A model generated the notes under the pieces. That model made no database searches. It was not told the DNA's origin and worked only from the letters and a program-made list of their open reading frames with translations. DNA of 64,000 nucleotides from GW2011-AR15 sp964428335 (GTDB lineage: Archaea; Nanobdellota; Nanobdellia; Woesearchaeales; GW2011-AR15): contig CAYRXW010000005.1 in NCBI GenBank assembly GCA_964428335.1, positions 106,827 through 170,826 on the forward strand, read 5' to 3'. Below are positions 16,276-24,809 of the stretch, piece by piece (within the stretch, counting starts at the first letter, position 1; every line of letters starts with the position of its first letter). The position numbers were made by a program, and so were the translations under genes.

Positions 16276-17312
16276 GAATAAAGCCTCGCATAGTATTCCT
16301 CTCCTGCTGCAATATCTGCTTTCTTCAGGAGTTCTTTTATCTCTTCAATGCCTGTTATTTCTGATTTTGAAGAATATTCTATCACTTTTGATATTTTTGG
16401 CTGCTCTGCCCTTAAATAATCCTTTGACTGGCTTAAATTTCTTGTCTTGTCTTTTTCTATGATGAAATATTCACCTTTATCTATGCATCTTCTTCCTTCT
16501 TCTTCTGAAATAAGGATTTCATGTATTTTTTCTCCGGGGTAAATTCCTATTACCTCATATGTGAAGTTTTTATCATTTCCGTGCTTTTCAATATATAGAA
16601 GCCTTGCCAAATCAACTATTTTTATTGAGGGGGCTTTTTTTACAAAGATTTCCCCTCCTTCCATATGTTCTGTTGCAAAAAATACCAAATCTATTGCATC
16701 ATCTAAAGTAAGCAAGAATCTTGTCATATCCTCATGTGTAACTGTTAATTTCTTGTTGTTTTTAATCAGGTTCCTGAAGAAAGGTATCACTGAACCTCGG
16801 GAATTCATTACATTCCCATATCTTACGCATGCAAACAGAGTATTCTGGTTTTTTGGGGAATAGTTTGCTGAAATCATTAATTTTTCCTGCAAGGCTTTTG
16901 TCATTCCCATGACATTTACTGGCTGAACTGCCTTATCTGTTCCTACAGCAACAACTTTTTTCACATTGTTTTTTATTGCTGCATCAATAAGATTTTTTGC
17001 TCCTAAAATATTTGTTTTTATTGCTTCTTCAGGGCATTCCTCGCAGCTAGGGACTTGTTTTAATGCTGCTGCATGATAGACTATATCAACGCCATGCATT
17101 GCCTCATCAAGCCTATGCTTGTCCCTAACATCTCCTACAAAAAACCTGAGGTTAGAAAAATCAGAATATGCAAGCTTCATGTCATACTGCTTTTTTTCAT
17201 CCCTTGAATATATTCTTATTTCCTTTGGATTGTGCTCCTTTAGCCTTTTTAGAATCCTATTTCCAAATGATCCTGTTCCGCCTGTTATAAGGATAGTCTT
17301 TCCATTAAGCAT
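16272..17312 (-). CDS. UDP-N-acetylglucosamine 4,6-dehydratase-like (PseB/CapD-type SDR)
   Basis: This 346-residue SDR of the Polysacc_synt_2 family has the cofactor motif TGGTGSFGNRIL at about 8-19, HAAALKQVPSCEECPEEAIKTN, the catalytic GTDKAVQPVNVMG block and MTKALQEK, where Met takes the place of the usual catalytic Tyr before x3-K. VRYGNVMNSRGSVIPFF and EDMTRFLLTLDDA are typical of PseB and FlaA1-type enzymes. It would convert UDP-GlcNAc to a 4-keto-6-deoxy sugar, with or without C5 inversion. It is first in a four-gene operon. A TATA-like TCTTTATATAC lies about 27 bases before its ATG on the minus strand. Confidence 0.9.
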   Translation of the reverse strand: MLNGKTILITGGTGSFGNRILKRLKEHNPKEIRIYSRDEKKQYDMKLAYSDFSNLRFFVGDVRDKHRLDEAMHGVDIVYHAAALKQVPSCEECPEEAIKTNILGAKNLIDAAIKNNVKKVVAVGTDKAVQPVNVMGMTKALQEKLMISANYSPKNQNTLFACVRYGNVMNSRGSVIPFFRNLIKNNKKLTVTHEDMTRFLLTLDDAIDLVFFATEHMEGGEIFVKKAPSIKIVDLARLLYIEKHGNDKNFTYEVIGIYPGEKIHEILISEEEGRRCIDKGEYFIIEKDKTRNLSQSKDYLRAEQPKISKVIEYSSKSEITGIEEIKELLKKADIAAGEEYYARLYS

Positions 17313-17376
17313 AATAAATGGGTTTGAATAGAAAAGCGTATATAAAGATTATGATAGTGAAATCAAGAGTACAGAG

Positions 17377-17823
17377 TTATTCATCTGCTATTATGACTTC
17401 ATCCATAGGAACATCCCATGGTTTTGGGGATAAATTAGTTATCTGGGATTTGAAGCATAGGCCTATTTTTTTTTCTTTTACATTTTTTAAGAACCTGTCA
17501 AAATAACCAAAGCCATGGCCTTTCCTATTTCCTGATAAATCAAAATTTACTCCTGGGATTATGAAAATTTCAATTTTTTCCTTTGGAAATTTTTCATTTT
17601 TTATTGGCTCAAGTATTTCGAATTTTCCTTTTTTTAAGTCACTAAAAGAGCTAAGTTTTATAGGGATTATTTCGTTTTTAGCTATTTTTGGAACAATAAC
17701 TGTTTTTTCTTTTAGAAGTGTTTTTATGATTTCATGCGTATTTGGCTCATTTGGTTTTGAGACATAGATGAATATAACACTATGATTTTTACATTCATTT
17801 AGTATTTTTTTTATGTAATCCAT
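17377..17823 (-). CDS. 5-formyltetrahydrofolate cyclo-ligase family protein
   Basis: This short (148-residue) MTHFS-family protein has the signature PGVNFDLSGNRKGHGFGYFDRFL core and the terminal PWDVPMDEV block that contact substrate and ATP. The N-terminal part is reduced compared with the usual 180-200 residues. The enzyme converts 5-formyl-THF to 5,10-methenyl-THF, which FolD hydrolyses to 10-formyl-THF. It is divergent from folD across 56 bases, and both flank the sugar formyltransferase operon, so a role in formyl donor supply is likely. Confidence 0.88.
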   Translation of the reverse strand: MDYIKKILNECKNHSVIFIYVSKPNEPNTHEIIKTLLKEKTVIVPKIAKNEIIPIKLSSFSDLKKGKFEILEPIKNEKFPKEKIEIFIIPGVNFDLSGNRKGHGFGYFDRFLKNVKEKKIGLCFKSQITNLSPKPWDVPMDEVIIADE

Positions 17824-17846
17824 TTAGTTTAGTTATATTTCAGAAT

Positions 17847-17857
17847 GTTTATATATG
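17847..17857 (+). promoter_or_regulatory. TATA box of folD
   Basis: GTTTATATATG is centred about 28 bases before the ATG at 17880, within the divergent folD/cyclo-ligase gap. This is the leaderless arrangement. Confidence 0.5.
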
Positions 17858-17879
17858 TTTTTCATCTGCTTTTATAATT

Positions 17880-18689
17880 ATGATACTTGATGGTAAAAAA
17901 GTAAGTGAAGAAATAGGCAAAAGAATCAGAATAAAAGGAAATATCAAACTTTCTGTAATACTTGTTGGAAATAACGAATCATCAAGGATTTATGTAAATA
18001 TGAAAAAGAAAAAATGTGAAGAATTTGGGATTTCCTGTGAGATACATGAATTTTCAGATAGTTCTGCTGAAAAAGATATAATAAGTAAAATTGAGAGCCT
18101 TAATAAGGATAAAACAGTAAATGGCATTTTAGTTCAGCTACCTTTGCCTATGCATTTTGATACTAGAAAAATACTGGATAGAGTAAATGAGAATAAGGAC
18201 GTTGATGGTCTTAGCTCAATAAATATGACAAAGATAATTTTAGGGGAAAAAGGAATTGAACCTTGCACACCTAAAGGGATTTTTTCACTTCTTGAATATT
18301 ATGACATTGATTTAAATGGAAAGGATGTCTGTGTCATTGGGTTTAGTAATACTGTAGGAAAGCCACTTGCAACCATGTGCATAAATAAGGGAGCTACTGT
18401 AACTGTTTGCCATATCAAAACAAAAGATTTGAAAAATCACACTTTAAAAGCAGATATAATCATGACTGCTACAGGTGTTCCGAAATTAATTAAGGAAGAT
18501 ATGGTTAAACATGGAGCAGTTTTAGTTGATATTGGAATTTCAAAAGTTAATGGGAAAGTTATTGGCGATGCTGATTTTGATAATTTAAAAAATAAATGCT
18601 CTTTTATTACGCCTGTCCCTGGGGGAGTTGGGCCAATGACGATTATTTCTTTGATTGAGAACTTGGCTAATCTAGAAAAAGCTGGTTAG
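17880..18689 (+). CDS. folD: Bifunctional methylene-THF dehydrogenase / methenyl-THF cyclohydrolase
   Basis: This is a 269-residue FolD of normal architecture. YVNMKKKKCEEFGI contains the catalytic Lys, VNGILVQLPLP and DVDGLSSIN are the folate-site signatures, and VIGFSNTVGKPLATM is the NAD(P) Rossmann loop (family: GRSxxVGxP, with Phe-Ser for Arg-Ser here). The final FITPVPGGVGPMTI block is fully conserved. It interconverts 5,10-methylene-THF and 10-formyl-THF in the cytoplasm. Its place in a surface-sugar island, next to the cyclo-ligase and two formyltransferase homologues, suggests that its output serves sugar formylation as well as general C1 metabolism. Its last 18 bases overlap the decayed tail of the convergent gene. 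Confidence 0.95.
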   Translation: MILDGKKVSEEIGKRIRIKGNIKLSVILVGNNESSRIYVNMKKKKCEEFGISCEIHEFSDSSAEKDIISKIESLNKDKTVNGILVQLPLPMHFDTRKILDRVNENKDVDGLSSINMTKIILGEKGIEPCTPKGIFSLLEYYDIDLNGKDVCVIGFSNTVGKPLATMCINKGATVTVCHIKTKDLKNHTLKADIIMTATGVPKLIKEDMVKHGAVLVDIGISKVNGKVIGDADFDNLKNKCSFITPVPGGVGPMTIISLIENLANLEKAG

Positions 18690-18803
18690 TTCTTTCATCC
18701 TGTGATATACAGTATGTTCTTTTATTACTCTTTTATAGCCTGCAAGTGAAATTTTATTCCTTTCAGCTTCGTTTTCCAAATAATATTTGCTTTTTTCAAT
18801 TAA
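18672..18803 (-). pseudogene. Detached C-terminal segment of the CgeB-type glycosyltransferase
   Basis: Directly after the TAA at 18804-18806 the same frame stays open for 43 codons to a TAG at 18672-18674. It encodes LIEKSKYYLENEAERNKISL and then AGYKRVIKEHTVYHRM, exactly the helical end expected for this glycosyltransferase family (family pattern: YYLENEEERKKIAENGYKRVLKEHTY). One G-to-T change (GAA to TAA) would explain the break. Confidence 0.85.
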
Positions 18804-19640
18804 TTATTCATTATCCTTGTATGTTGCTATCTCGTTTTTCCGGAATAGGTTAGGTATTTCCTTATAATAATCTGTAAGCATGAAAGATTTTGTTGAGGGG
18901 ATATCAAATGTCCTTATGTTTACAGATTCCCTTGAATGGGTGAAATGGACATTTAAGTTTATTTTAGTTTCATTAAATATTTTACATATCTTTTTTGTAT
19001 GGTTTATGTTCTTTGTTCCATTTAATGTCTCTTTTTTTACATTTTCATTTAAGATTTCTGATTTCTCCCAGCCATATCCCCAAATTTTTAGGTTTTCTGC
19101 TTTTAAATTTGCCAAGACATCTTCCCTGTTTTTGTGATATGTTCCAATGAATGATAAATCCTGTTGATATACCCTTTTAGTTTGAATTATTTGCTCTCTA
19201 TATAGCTCTGTGTTTGTTGCACATGGAAGGTAATGCGCATTTTTATACCCGATTTCCTTTATTTTTTTTACATAGAATGGATCAAAAACAAAGAAATCAT
19301 CGTACTCTTCAATGTTTTCAAGTTTTGTATTACCATAGATGCCTAGAGGGTCATCCATGATGTAATTTGCTGTTTTTATGCCCGCATCAGAGATTTTTTC
19401 TATAATCCCTTTTTCCAGTTTTTCCCCTTTTAGGACCAAAACAAGGTCTGGATTCTCTTTTATGGCCTTATTTAGCATCAATTTGTTCATTATTTTGTTT
19501 GAAATGCTTAGTTTATGTAGATAGGAAAAACGGTAATTAAAGACGGAGACATCGTGTTTTAGCTTTTCCAAAGCTGATTTTACACCGTATTCGAAGGAAG
19601 GGGTTTTGGCTGATGATGGAGAGAGGAGGAGGATGTTCAT
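18804..19640 (-). CDS. CgeB-type glycosyltransferase, truncated by an in-frame stop
   Basis: The 278 residues match the CgeB/YkvP-like GT-B family: MNILLLSPSSAKTPSFEYG at the start, DYIMDDP-like NYIMDDPLGIYG, YLPCATNTELYR, DLSFIGTYHKNRED and LNVHFTHSRESVNIRTFDIPSTKSFML, the donor-binding block. The frame ends at IATYKDNE, whereas family members continue with about 45 helical residues that are still encoded beyond the TAA. The truncated protein would lack the helix that packs across both Rossmann halves, so it is probably impaired. It may be a recent nonsense mutation, strain heterogeneity or an assembly error. It is convergent with folD. Confidence 0.8.
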   Translation of the reverse strand: MNILLLSPSSAKTPSFEYGVKSALEKLKHDVSVFNYRFSYLHKLSISNKIMNKLMLNKAIKENPDLVLVLKGEKLEKGIIEKISDAGIKTANYIMDDPLGIYGNTKLENIEEYDDFFVFDPFYVKKIKEIGYKNAHYLPCATNTELYREQIIQTKRVYQQDLSFIGTYHKNREDVLANLKAENLKIWGYGWEKSEILNENVKKETLNGTKNINHTKKICKIFNETKINLNVHFTHSRESVNIRTFDIPSTKSFMLTDYYKEIPNLFRKNEIATYKDNE

Positions 19641-19737
19641 GATATATTTAAAAAAATCAGTTAGTTTATTGATTTTTCTACTTTTTTCTATTTTACTTAA
19701 TAAAGTTTAAAATATAATCTTGTTTTTTATTGATATT

Positions 19738-20646
19738 ATGAAGGTTTTAGTTACTGGTGGAGCCGGTTTTATTGGAAGCAATATTGCAGTTGAACTTGAA
19801 AAAGAAGGTTTTGATGTTGTAATTTTAGATAACCTTTACTCTGGAAACTTAGAAAATTTAAAGGGATTTAAAGGAAAATTTATCGAACTTGATGTCTGTG
19901 ATAAAAAAATGCTAAGCTTAAATACTAAATTTGACATATTGTTTCATGAAGCTTCAATTACTGACCCTAGGCATAATGATGATAAGGAAACTTATTCAAA
20001 AAATGTAGAAGGATTTAAAAATATATTAAAGCTTGCAAAAAAAGACAATGCAAAGCTTATCTATGCTTCTACTGCTAACCTCTATGGAAACGGTAAATTA
20101 CCAATGGAGGAAGACCAGGAAAAAGAAATTATTTCAGTATATGGAAAATCAAAACTTGAGATGGATAAAATTGCAGAAAACTTGTTTGATAAAATGCATA
20201 TTATTGGTCTTAGGTATTTCAATGTATTTGGACCTAGAGAGAAATTTAAAGGCAGGCCAGCATCCATGATATATCATCTATGGAAACAGATTAAGGAAGG
20301 GAAAAACCCAAGACTTTTCAAATATGGTGAACAAGTTAGAGATCACATTTATGTAAAAGATGTAGTATCTGCAAATCTTCTTGCAATTAATGGAAAATCT
20401 GGAATTTATAATGTAGGAACAGGAATTGGTACAAGCTTTAATGAAGTTGTAACAACAATTAATGAATTATTAGGTATGACAAATTCAACTGAATACTTTG
20501 ATAATCCATATGACCTAAAAACATATCAAGCCAATACACTGGCAGACACAAAAAGAGCTGAGAAATTTTTGAAATTCAAGGCAAAGTATAAATTTAAAGA
20601 GGGTGTTATTGATTATTTAGAGTACCTTAATGAGGAAGAAAATTGA
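19738..20646 (+). CDS. ADP-heptose 6-epimerase-like extended SDR (HldD/RfaD-type)
   Basis: This 302-residue protein has GGAGFIGSNIAVEL for NAD(P) binding, HEASITDPRHND, YASTANLYGNGK, the catalytic VYGKSK and RYFNVFGPREKFKGRPASMIYHL. It then has GIYNVGTGIGTSFNEVV and a final YQANTLADTKRA. These last three blocks line up with E. coli HldD ([49 protein letters not shown]) better than with other epimerases. It would turn ADP-D,D-heptose into ADP-L,D-heptose. I start at the ATG at 19738, about 27 bases after an AAAATATAAT box, rather than at a TTG at 19720. The following heptosyltransferase gene overlaps its stop. Confidence 0.82.
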   Translation: MKVLVTGGAGFIGSNIAVELEKEGFDVVILDNLYSGNLENLKGFKGKFIELDVCDKKMLSLNTKFDILFHEASITDPRHNDDKETYSKNVEGFKNILKLAKKDNAKLIYASTANLYGNGKLPMEEDQEKEIISVYGKSKLEMDKIAENLFDKMHIIGLRYFNVFGPREKFKGRPASMIYHLWKQIKEGKNPRLFKYGEQVRDHIYVKDVVSANLLAINGKSGIYNVGTGIGTSFNEVVTTINELLGMTNSTEYFDNPYDLKTYQANTLADTKRAEKFLKFKAKYKFKEGVIDYLEYLNEEEN

Positions 20647-21701
20647 AAGTTTTAATCCTTAACCTTATACCAAATACAATAGGAGACACATTATTCCTCA
20701 CTCCGCTTATTAATGTCTTAAAATCAAATGGACATGATGTGCATATAACTGTCTCTCCTTTGAATAAAATGCTCCTTGAGAACAACAAAGATATTTCTAA
20801 ACTATATGTCATTCATGAACTTGAAGAACTTTCAAAAGAAATAGGAAAACTAAGAAAAGGTTTTGCATATTTCACTATGATTATTAAAATTGTTAATAGT
20901 TGCATTAAAGAAAAATATGATGCATGCCTTGTTGCTCAACCAAATTTTTTTGTAAGTCAAGCAATTCCTTTTCTTATAGGTGCAAAAAGAAAAATCGGAT
21001 ATCTATACAAAGGAGCAAAGCTATCATTCCTACTAACTGATAAAGTATACTTTGAAGAGGATGAAATTAAAAAGAGCAGAAGACATTATGTTGATTCTGT
21101 TCTTGATCTTGCTAGACCTCTTGGAATTAAACCAAAGAAAAAAGACAGAGTTGTAACACTCTCAGTTGATCATGAAACTGAAAAAAATATTTTATCTAAG
21201 TTCAATTATCTAACGAGGAAATATGTGTGCTTCCAGCCAGGTGCAAAATGGTTAAGAAAGCAGTGGCCAAAAGAACATTTTAAAAGACTTGGGGAAAAAT
21301 TGATTGAGAAAAATTTTAAGATTATAATTTTAGGATCTAAAAACGAACATATGCTTGGTGAACACATTAAAAATAATAATGTAAATATTATAAATCTTTG
21401 CGGAAAGATAAATCTTTTAGAGGTTATTTGTATTATGAAGAATTCAAAAATTAATATCTGTAATGATTCTGGGCTTGCACACATATCTTCTGCTATCAGC
21501 ACTAAAACTGCTGTGATTTATGGAATTGCCCACCCTAGACACAGTGAACCACTTGGATCTGGAAAAGTAATTAAAATAATGAATATAAAAAAAATACCTC
21601 TTAGGATTTTGAGAGAAGATGAGACTGAAATAGGTATAAATTTAATGAAAAATATTTCTGTTGAGAAAGTTTTCAATAAGATAAAATATGAAATGTTATA
21701 A
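20643..21701 (+). CDS. Glycosyltransferase family 9 (heptosyltransferase-like)
   Basis: This 352-residue GT9 protein opens KVLILNLIPNTIGDTLFLTPLINVLK, the family signature. It has GAKRKIGY, RRHYVDSVLDLARPLG, the donor-site CFQPGAKWLRKQWPKEHF and CGKINLLEVICIMKNSKI followed by NDSGLAHISSA. GT9 enzymes transfer heptose from ADP-heptose in LPS core synthesis. It starts with TTG in a TTGA overlap with the HldD-like gene; an upstream GAGGAAG provides the ribosome-binding site, and no nearer ATG preserves the conserved N-terminus. The pairing with an HldD-like gene strongly suggests that ADP-heptose is the donor. The acceptor in an archaeon without LPS is unknown. Confidence 0.92.
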   Translation: MKVLILNLIPNTIGDTLFLTPLINVLKSNGHDVHITVSPLNKMLLENNKDISKLYVIHELEELSKEIGKLRKGFAYFTMIIKIVNSCIKEKYDACLVAQPNFFVSQAIPFLIGAKRKIGYLYKGAKLSFLLTDKVYFEEDEIKKSRRHYVDSVLDLARPLGIKPKKKDRVVTLSVDHETEKNILSKFNYLTRKYVCFQPGAKWLRKQWPKEHFKRLGEKLIEKNFKIIILGSKNEHMLGEHIKNNNVNIINLCGKINLLEVICIMKNSKINICNDSGLAHISSAISTKTAVIYGIAHPRHSEPLGSGKVIKIMNIKKIPLRILREDETEIGINLMKNISVEKVFNKIKYEML

Positions 21702-21767
21702 TACTTAATTTATAAATAAAAAGATCATATAGTCACACAAATCGCTTTAATTAGTCTGCCTTCAAAA

Positions 21768-23504
21768 TCAATGAAGTGTTGTAGCCTGTGGAATCAGCTC
21801 TGATGCATCTGCTACCTGATAAACTACATATTCATATAGATGATGTCTTGCTGCCTCACTTAGTGTATCCATGGTAAATCCTTTTTTATCTGACTTATCT
21901 ATGAACCGTTGCGCAAATTCTACTGAATTAGGTACAACTAGAAAATAAGGTGCAAGCTGCCTAATTATAGAACTTTTTTCTTGACTGAGCTGAAAATTTT
22001 TTATAAATTCTTCTTCTGCTTCTCTAGAGATACTGGTCCATGTCCTAATCATATCTCCTAACTTTTCAAAAGAGTAGTTCCCTTGAGTTATATAATTTTG
22101 AGCAAATTCATGTCCTTCATCCAAATATGCAAAAATATTGAAATGCCTGCGAAGCTCTGCATTCTGTTTTCTGTAGGTTTCAAGTTCTTCATCAGTAAGC
22201 CATATTCCTGCATCACTTGATTTTTTTATTAAGCTTGGCCCGACATGCTTTTTTAGAAATCTAAGAACACTTTTTTCAAAAAATGTGTCTTTAATATCCC
22301 AATTTTCCCCTTGTGGGTTCTCATAGAACCCTAAATCAACAGAGTATTTTCCAAGTCTTGTACGTGCATATGGAACAAAGGTAGATGCCCATGCTAAATG
22401 CGGACCTCCTGTCTTTTCCCTAAGACTAACGTTTAATTCGAGAATTTCTAAGTCTGCTGAAAGATTCATCCTTGTTGGTACTGAAGTAGCGCCATAAGGA
22501 AGTCCTGTTATCTGCTCTGTACGTATCTTAAATCCACAGTCTACACAATTTTTCATCCCTTCAAATATCATCTCCTGTGGCATTTGCCTATCTAATACTT
22601 CCTTTCTAATATGTTCATCTGCTGCCTCTATTGCCATCGTTAAGCCACAACAGCCAGAATCCTTGCAAAGCCTCAGCCTTTTTTTCCCGACTTCTTCAAC
22701 TGTCATTTCCCATCTCATCTGGGCGTGCCAGCGTATCCCTACTTCCTTTGGCCATCTTTTTGCAAATTCTTCAAGCCACTCTATCTTCATACCAAAAACA
22801 TCATCCTGAAAATAAATCATTTTTGTTGGATATTTTTCTTTCAATTCTTTTCCTTCCTTAATAACTGCATCTACTGTTCTTGTATTCCATGGAAAAAGCC
22901 TCCCTGCGAGCCTTTTATTGCCTATCTCTTCAACTATTTCATTTGATAAACCAGGAATAACACTTTTTATGTCTGAACTGTTATAACAATATGTGCATCT
23001 AAATGGACATCCTGTCATAGTTATTATACTTTTAATTGTACTCCTTCCGTGCTTTGGATAATCTTCGTAAAATTTAATTCTGTCCGGATGTGGAAAGACA
23101 TAGTTGCTTTTTTTTGGAGTCTGAACACCTAGTTTTGCTGTACCACTAAGAATTTCATATAGCGCTGCAAATCCCTCGCTCATAACAACGTAATCGGCTT
23201 TTTGAGAAGCTTCAAAAGGAAAGTAACTTGGATGTGGCCCTCCTAGAATTGTTTTTATATTTGAAAATTCCTTCTTCAATTTTGAAAAGTAATCATATAA
23301 TGTAATATGATTCCCTGTGTATACATTAAAAGCAATAAAATCTGGTTTTTCTTTTATAACTTTATAATGGAACTCTGTGAAATCCTGATCTTTAACTAGG
23401 CAATAACTGCGCTCAAATCCCATATCCCTTGCTAGGCCTCCTAGATGCAAAAGACCAAGCGGTTCAATAACTGAGTAAGCTGCACCAAAAAGTATTTTTC
23501 CCAT
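21768..23504 (-). CDS. B12-binding-domain radical SAM protein
   Basis: This 578-residue protein has an N-terminal cobalamin-binding-like domain (about 1-130; ILGGPHPSYFP and DYVVMSEG are typical blocks). A radical SAM core follows with Cys166, Cys170 and Cys173 in TGCPFRCTYCYN, then EAADEHIRKEVLDRQM and EQITGLPYG. Members methylate unactivated carbons or rearrange carbon skeletons of sugars, lipids and secondary metabolites. No classic DxHxxG motif is evident, as is usual for this branch. It stands alone on the minus strand between two glycosyltransferases, so a glycan or lipid substrate is possible, but nothing in the sequence fixes it. Confidence 0.85.
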   Translation of the reverse strand: MGKILFGAAYSVIEPLGLLHLGGLARDMGFERSYCLVKDQDFTEFHYKVIKEKPDFIAFNVYTGNHITLYDYFSKLKKEFSNIKTILGGPHPSYFPFEASQKADYVVMSEGFAALYEILSGTAKLGVQTPKKSNYVFPHPDRIKFYEDYPKHGRSTIKSIITMTGCPFRCTYCYNSSDIKSVIPGLSNEIVEEIGNKRLAGRLFPWNTRTVDAVIKEGKELKEKYPTKMIYFQDDVFGMKIEWLEEFAKRWPKEVGIRWHAQMRWEMTVEEVGKKRLRLCKDSGCCGLTMAIEAADEHIRKEVLDRQMPQEMIFEGMKNCVDCGFKIRTEQITGLPYGATSVPTRMNLSADLEILELNVSLREKTGGPHLAWASTFVPYARTRLGKYSVDLGFYENPQGENWDIKDTFFEKSVLRFLKKHVGPSLIKKSSDAGIWLTDEELETYRKQNAELRRHFNIFAYLDEGHEFAQNYITQGNYSFEKLGDMIRTWTSISREAEEEFIKNFQLSQEKSSIIRQLAPYFLVVPNSVEFAQRFIDKSDKKGFTMDTLSEAARHHLYEYVVYQVADASELIPQATTLH

Positions 23505-23591
23505 CTGATTTCAAATTTGCTTGAAAGTTAATAAACTTAGCGCTTAAGCATTCAGTAAGATTTAAAATGAATCATGCTTTGCATAATAATA

Positions 23592-24809
23592 ATGAAAGTT
23601 CTATATATCTCTAGAAGATTCTATCCTGAAGTTATTGGAGGTGGGCAAGTCTCTGGGCTTTTCATAGCAAAATCTCTTAAGGCGCAGGGATGTGAGGTTT
23701 ATGTATGCACATTCACAGAAGGAAAATATAGAGAGCTAGATATAGATGGAGTAAAGATATTTCAAATTCCTATCAAAAAACTTAATTTTTCTCCAAGGCT
23801 TTCAAACATGGACTTTATGTATTTTGAAATGGCTATTCATGCTTCTAAAATAATTGATAAAGTTAGGCCGGATGTGATTCATCTCCTTAATTTTGAATCA
23901 ATTCCTGGTGCTGCGATATATTATAAGTTAAAATATAAAATACCGATTTATGCTACTGTCAATGGACCTGGTTTTGGCTGCTTTGTACAATCTGCAATCG
24001 ATTATAAAGAAGATATTTGCATTAAATGCAGGGTTTTTAAGAGATATTTTTGTTCAAAAAAGTATTGGGGACTAAAAGGGAACCTTTATTATATCTATAG
24101 CTTGTGGTACATGGGTCTTTTGAGGTTATCATATAACTATGTTGACAAGTTCTTTGCGGTGAGCCATGCTATGGTGCCTGTGCTCACAAATATTGGCGTA
24201 AAGGAAAAAAATATCTCAATCATATATAATCCTATTGAGCCTATGAAAATCCGCAGCACCGGGCTTAAAAAGAAGCTAGGGATAGAAAACAAAAAGATCA
24301 TTCTGTTTATAGGAAGGCTTACTAAAGCAAAAGGCGTTGAGAATGTAATAAAATCCATGGTAGGCATAGATAATGCTATTTACCTTGTTGTTGGAAAAAA
24401 GACAAATGATTATAATGAGTTCCAACGCCTTGTAGATAATCTAGGATTAAATGATAAAGTCCTATTCACAGATTACGTCGACCATAAAGAGATAGTGGAA
24501 TATTATTCTATAGCTGATGTTTGTGTCCTTGTCGAAAGATTCTATGAGCCTTTATCAAGATTCCTTCTTGAAGCTACCGTCTATGGTGTTCCTATAATCA
24601 CAAATGACGTTGGCTCGAATAAGGAAGTTGCTTATTTCAATAAAAAAATAAACCATATTGTAAAATATGGCAACATAGAAGAACTTAGGACAACTATCTT
24701 GAAAGTGCTTAAGTCAAATAAAAAAGGAGTTGCACCAAATTTCCTTTCGCCTGAAATTATTGGGAAAAAAATATACGCAGAGTATAATTCATCTAAATTT
24801 ATTTACTAG
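23592..24809 (+). CDS. Glycosyltransferase, GT4 family
   Basis: This 405-residue GT-B protein starts MKVLYISRRFYPEVIGGGQ. It has VNGPGFGCF and a Cys cluster (CIKCRVFKRYFC) in the N-terminal domain, IILFIGRLTKAKGVEN, and a GT4 E-x7-E in FYEPLSRFLLEAT. The Cys-rich insert at the same place as in the 3230-4444 enzyme suggests that the two belong to one subfamily. Codons before 23592 (from a TTG at 23574) are not supported by the family start. Its 3' end overlaps the convergent flippase gene by 21 bases. Confidence 0.9.
   Translation: MKVLYISRRFYPEVIGGGQVSGLFIAKSLKAQGCEVYVCTFTEGKYRELDIDGVKIFQIPIKKLNFSPRLSNMDFMYFEMAIHASKIIDKVRPDVIHLLNFESIPGAAIYYKLKYKIPIYATVNGPGFGCFVQSAIDYKEDICIKCRVFKRYFCSKKYWGLKGNLYYIYSLWYMGLLRLSYNYVDKFFAVSHAMVPVLTNIGVKEKNISIIYNPIEPMKIRSTGLKKKLGIENKKIILFIGRLTKAKGVENVIKSMVGIDNAIYLVVGKKTNDYNEFQRLVDNLGLNDKVLFTDYVDHKEIVEYYSIADVCVLVERFYEPLSRFLLEATVYGVPIITNDVGSNKEVAYFNKKINHIVKYGNIEELRTTILKVLKSNKKGVAPNFLSPEIIGKKIYAEYNSSKFIY

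Noticed and set aside
18804..18806. TAA in the CgeB-type gene as a recoded sense codon
   Set aside because: TAA closes other intact genes in this window, so genome-wide recoding is not supported; a point mutation is simpler.
19650..19680. Inverted repeat AAAAATCA / TGATTTTT between the CgeB-type and HldD-like genes
   Set aside because: The arms are simple A/T-rich sequence in a divergent gap and do not fit a terminator or a clear operator position.
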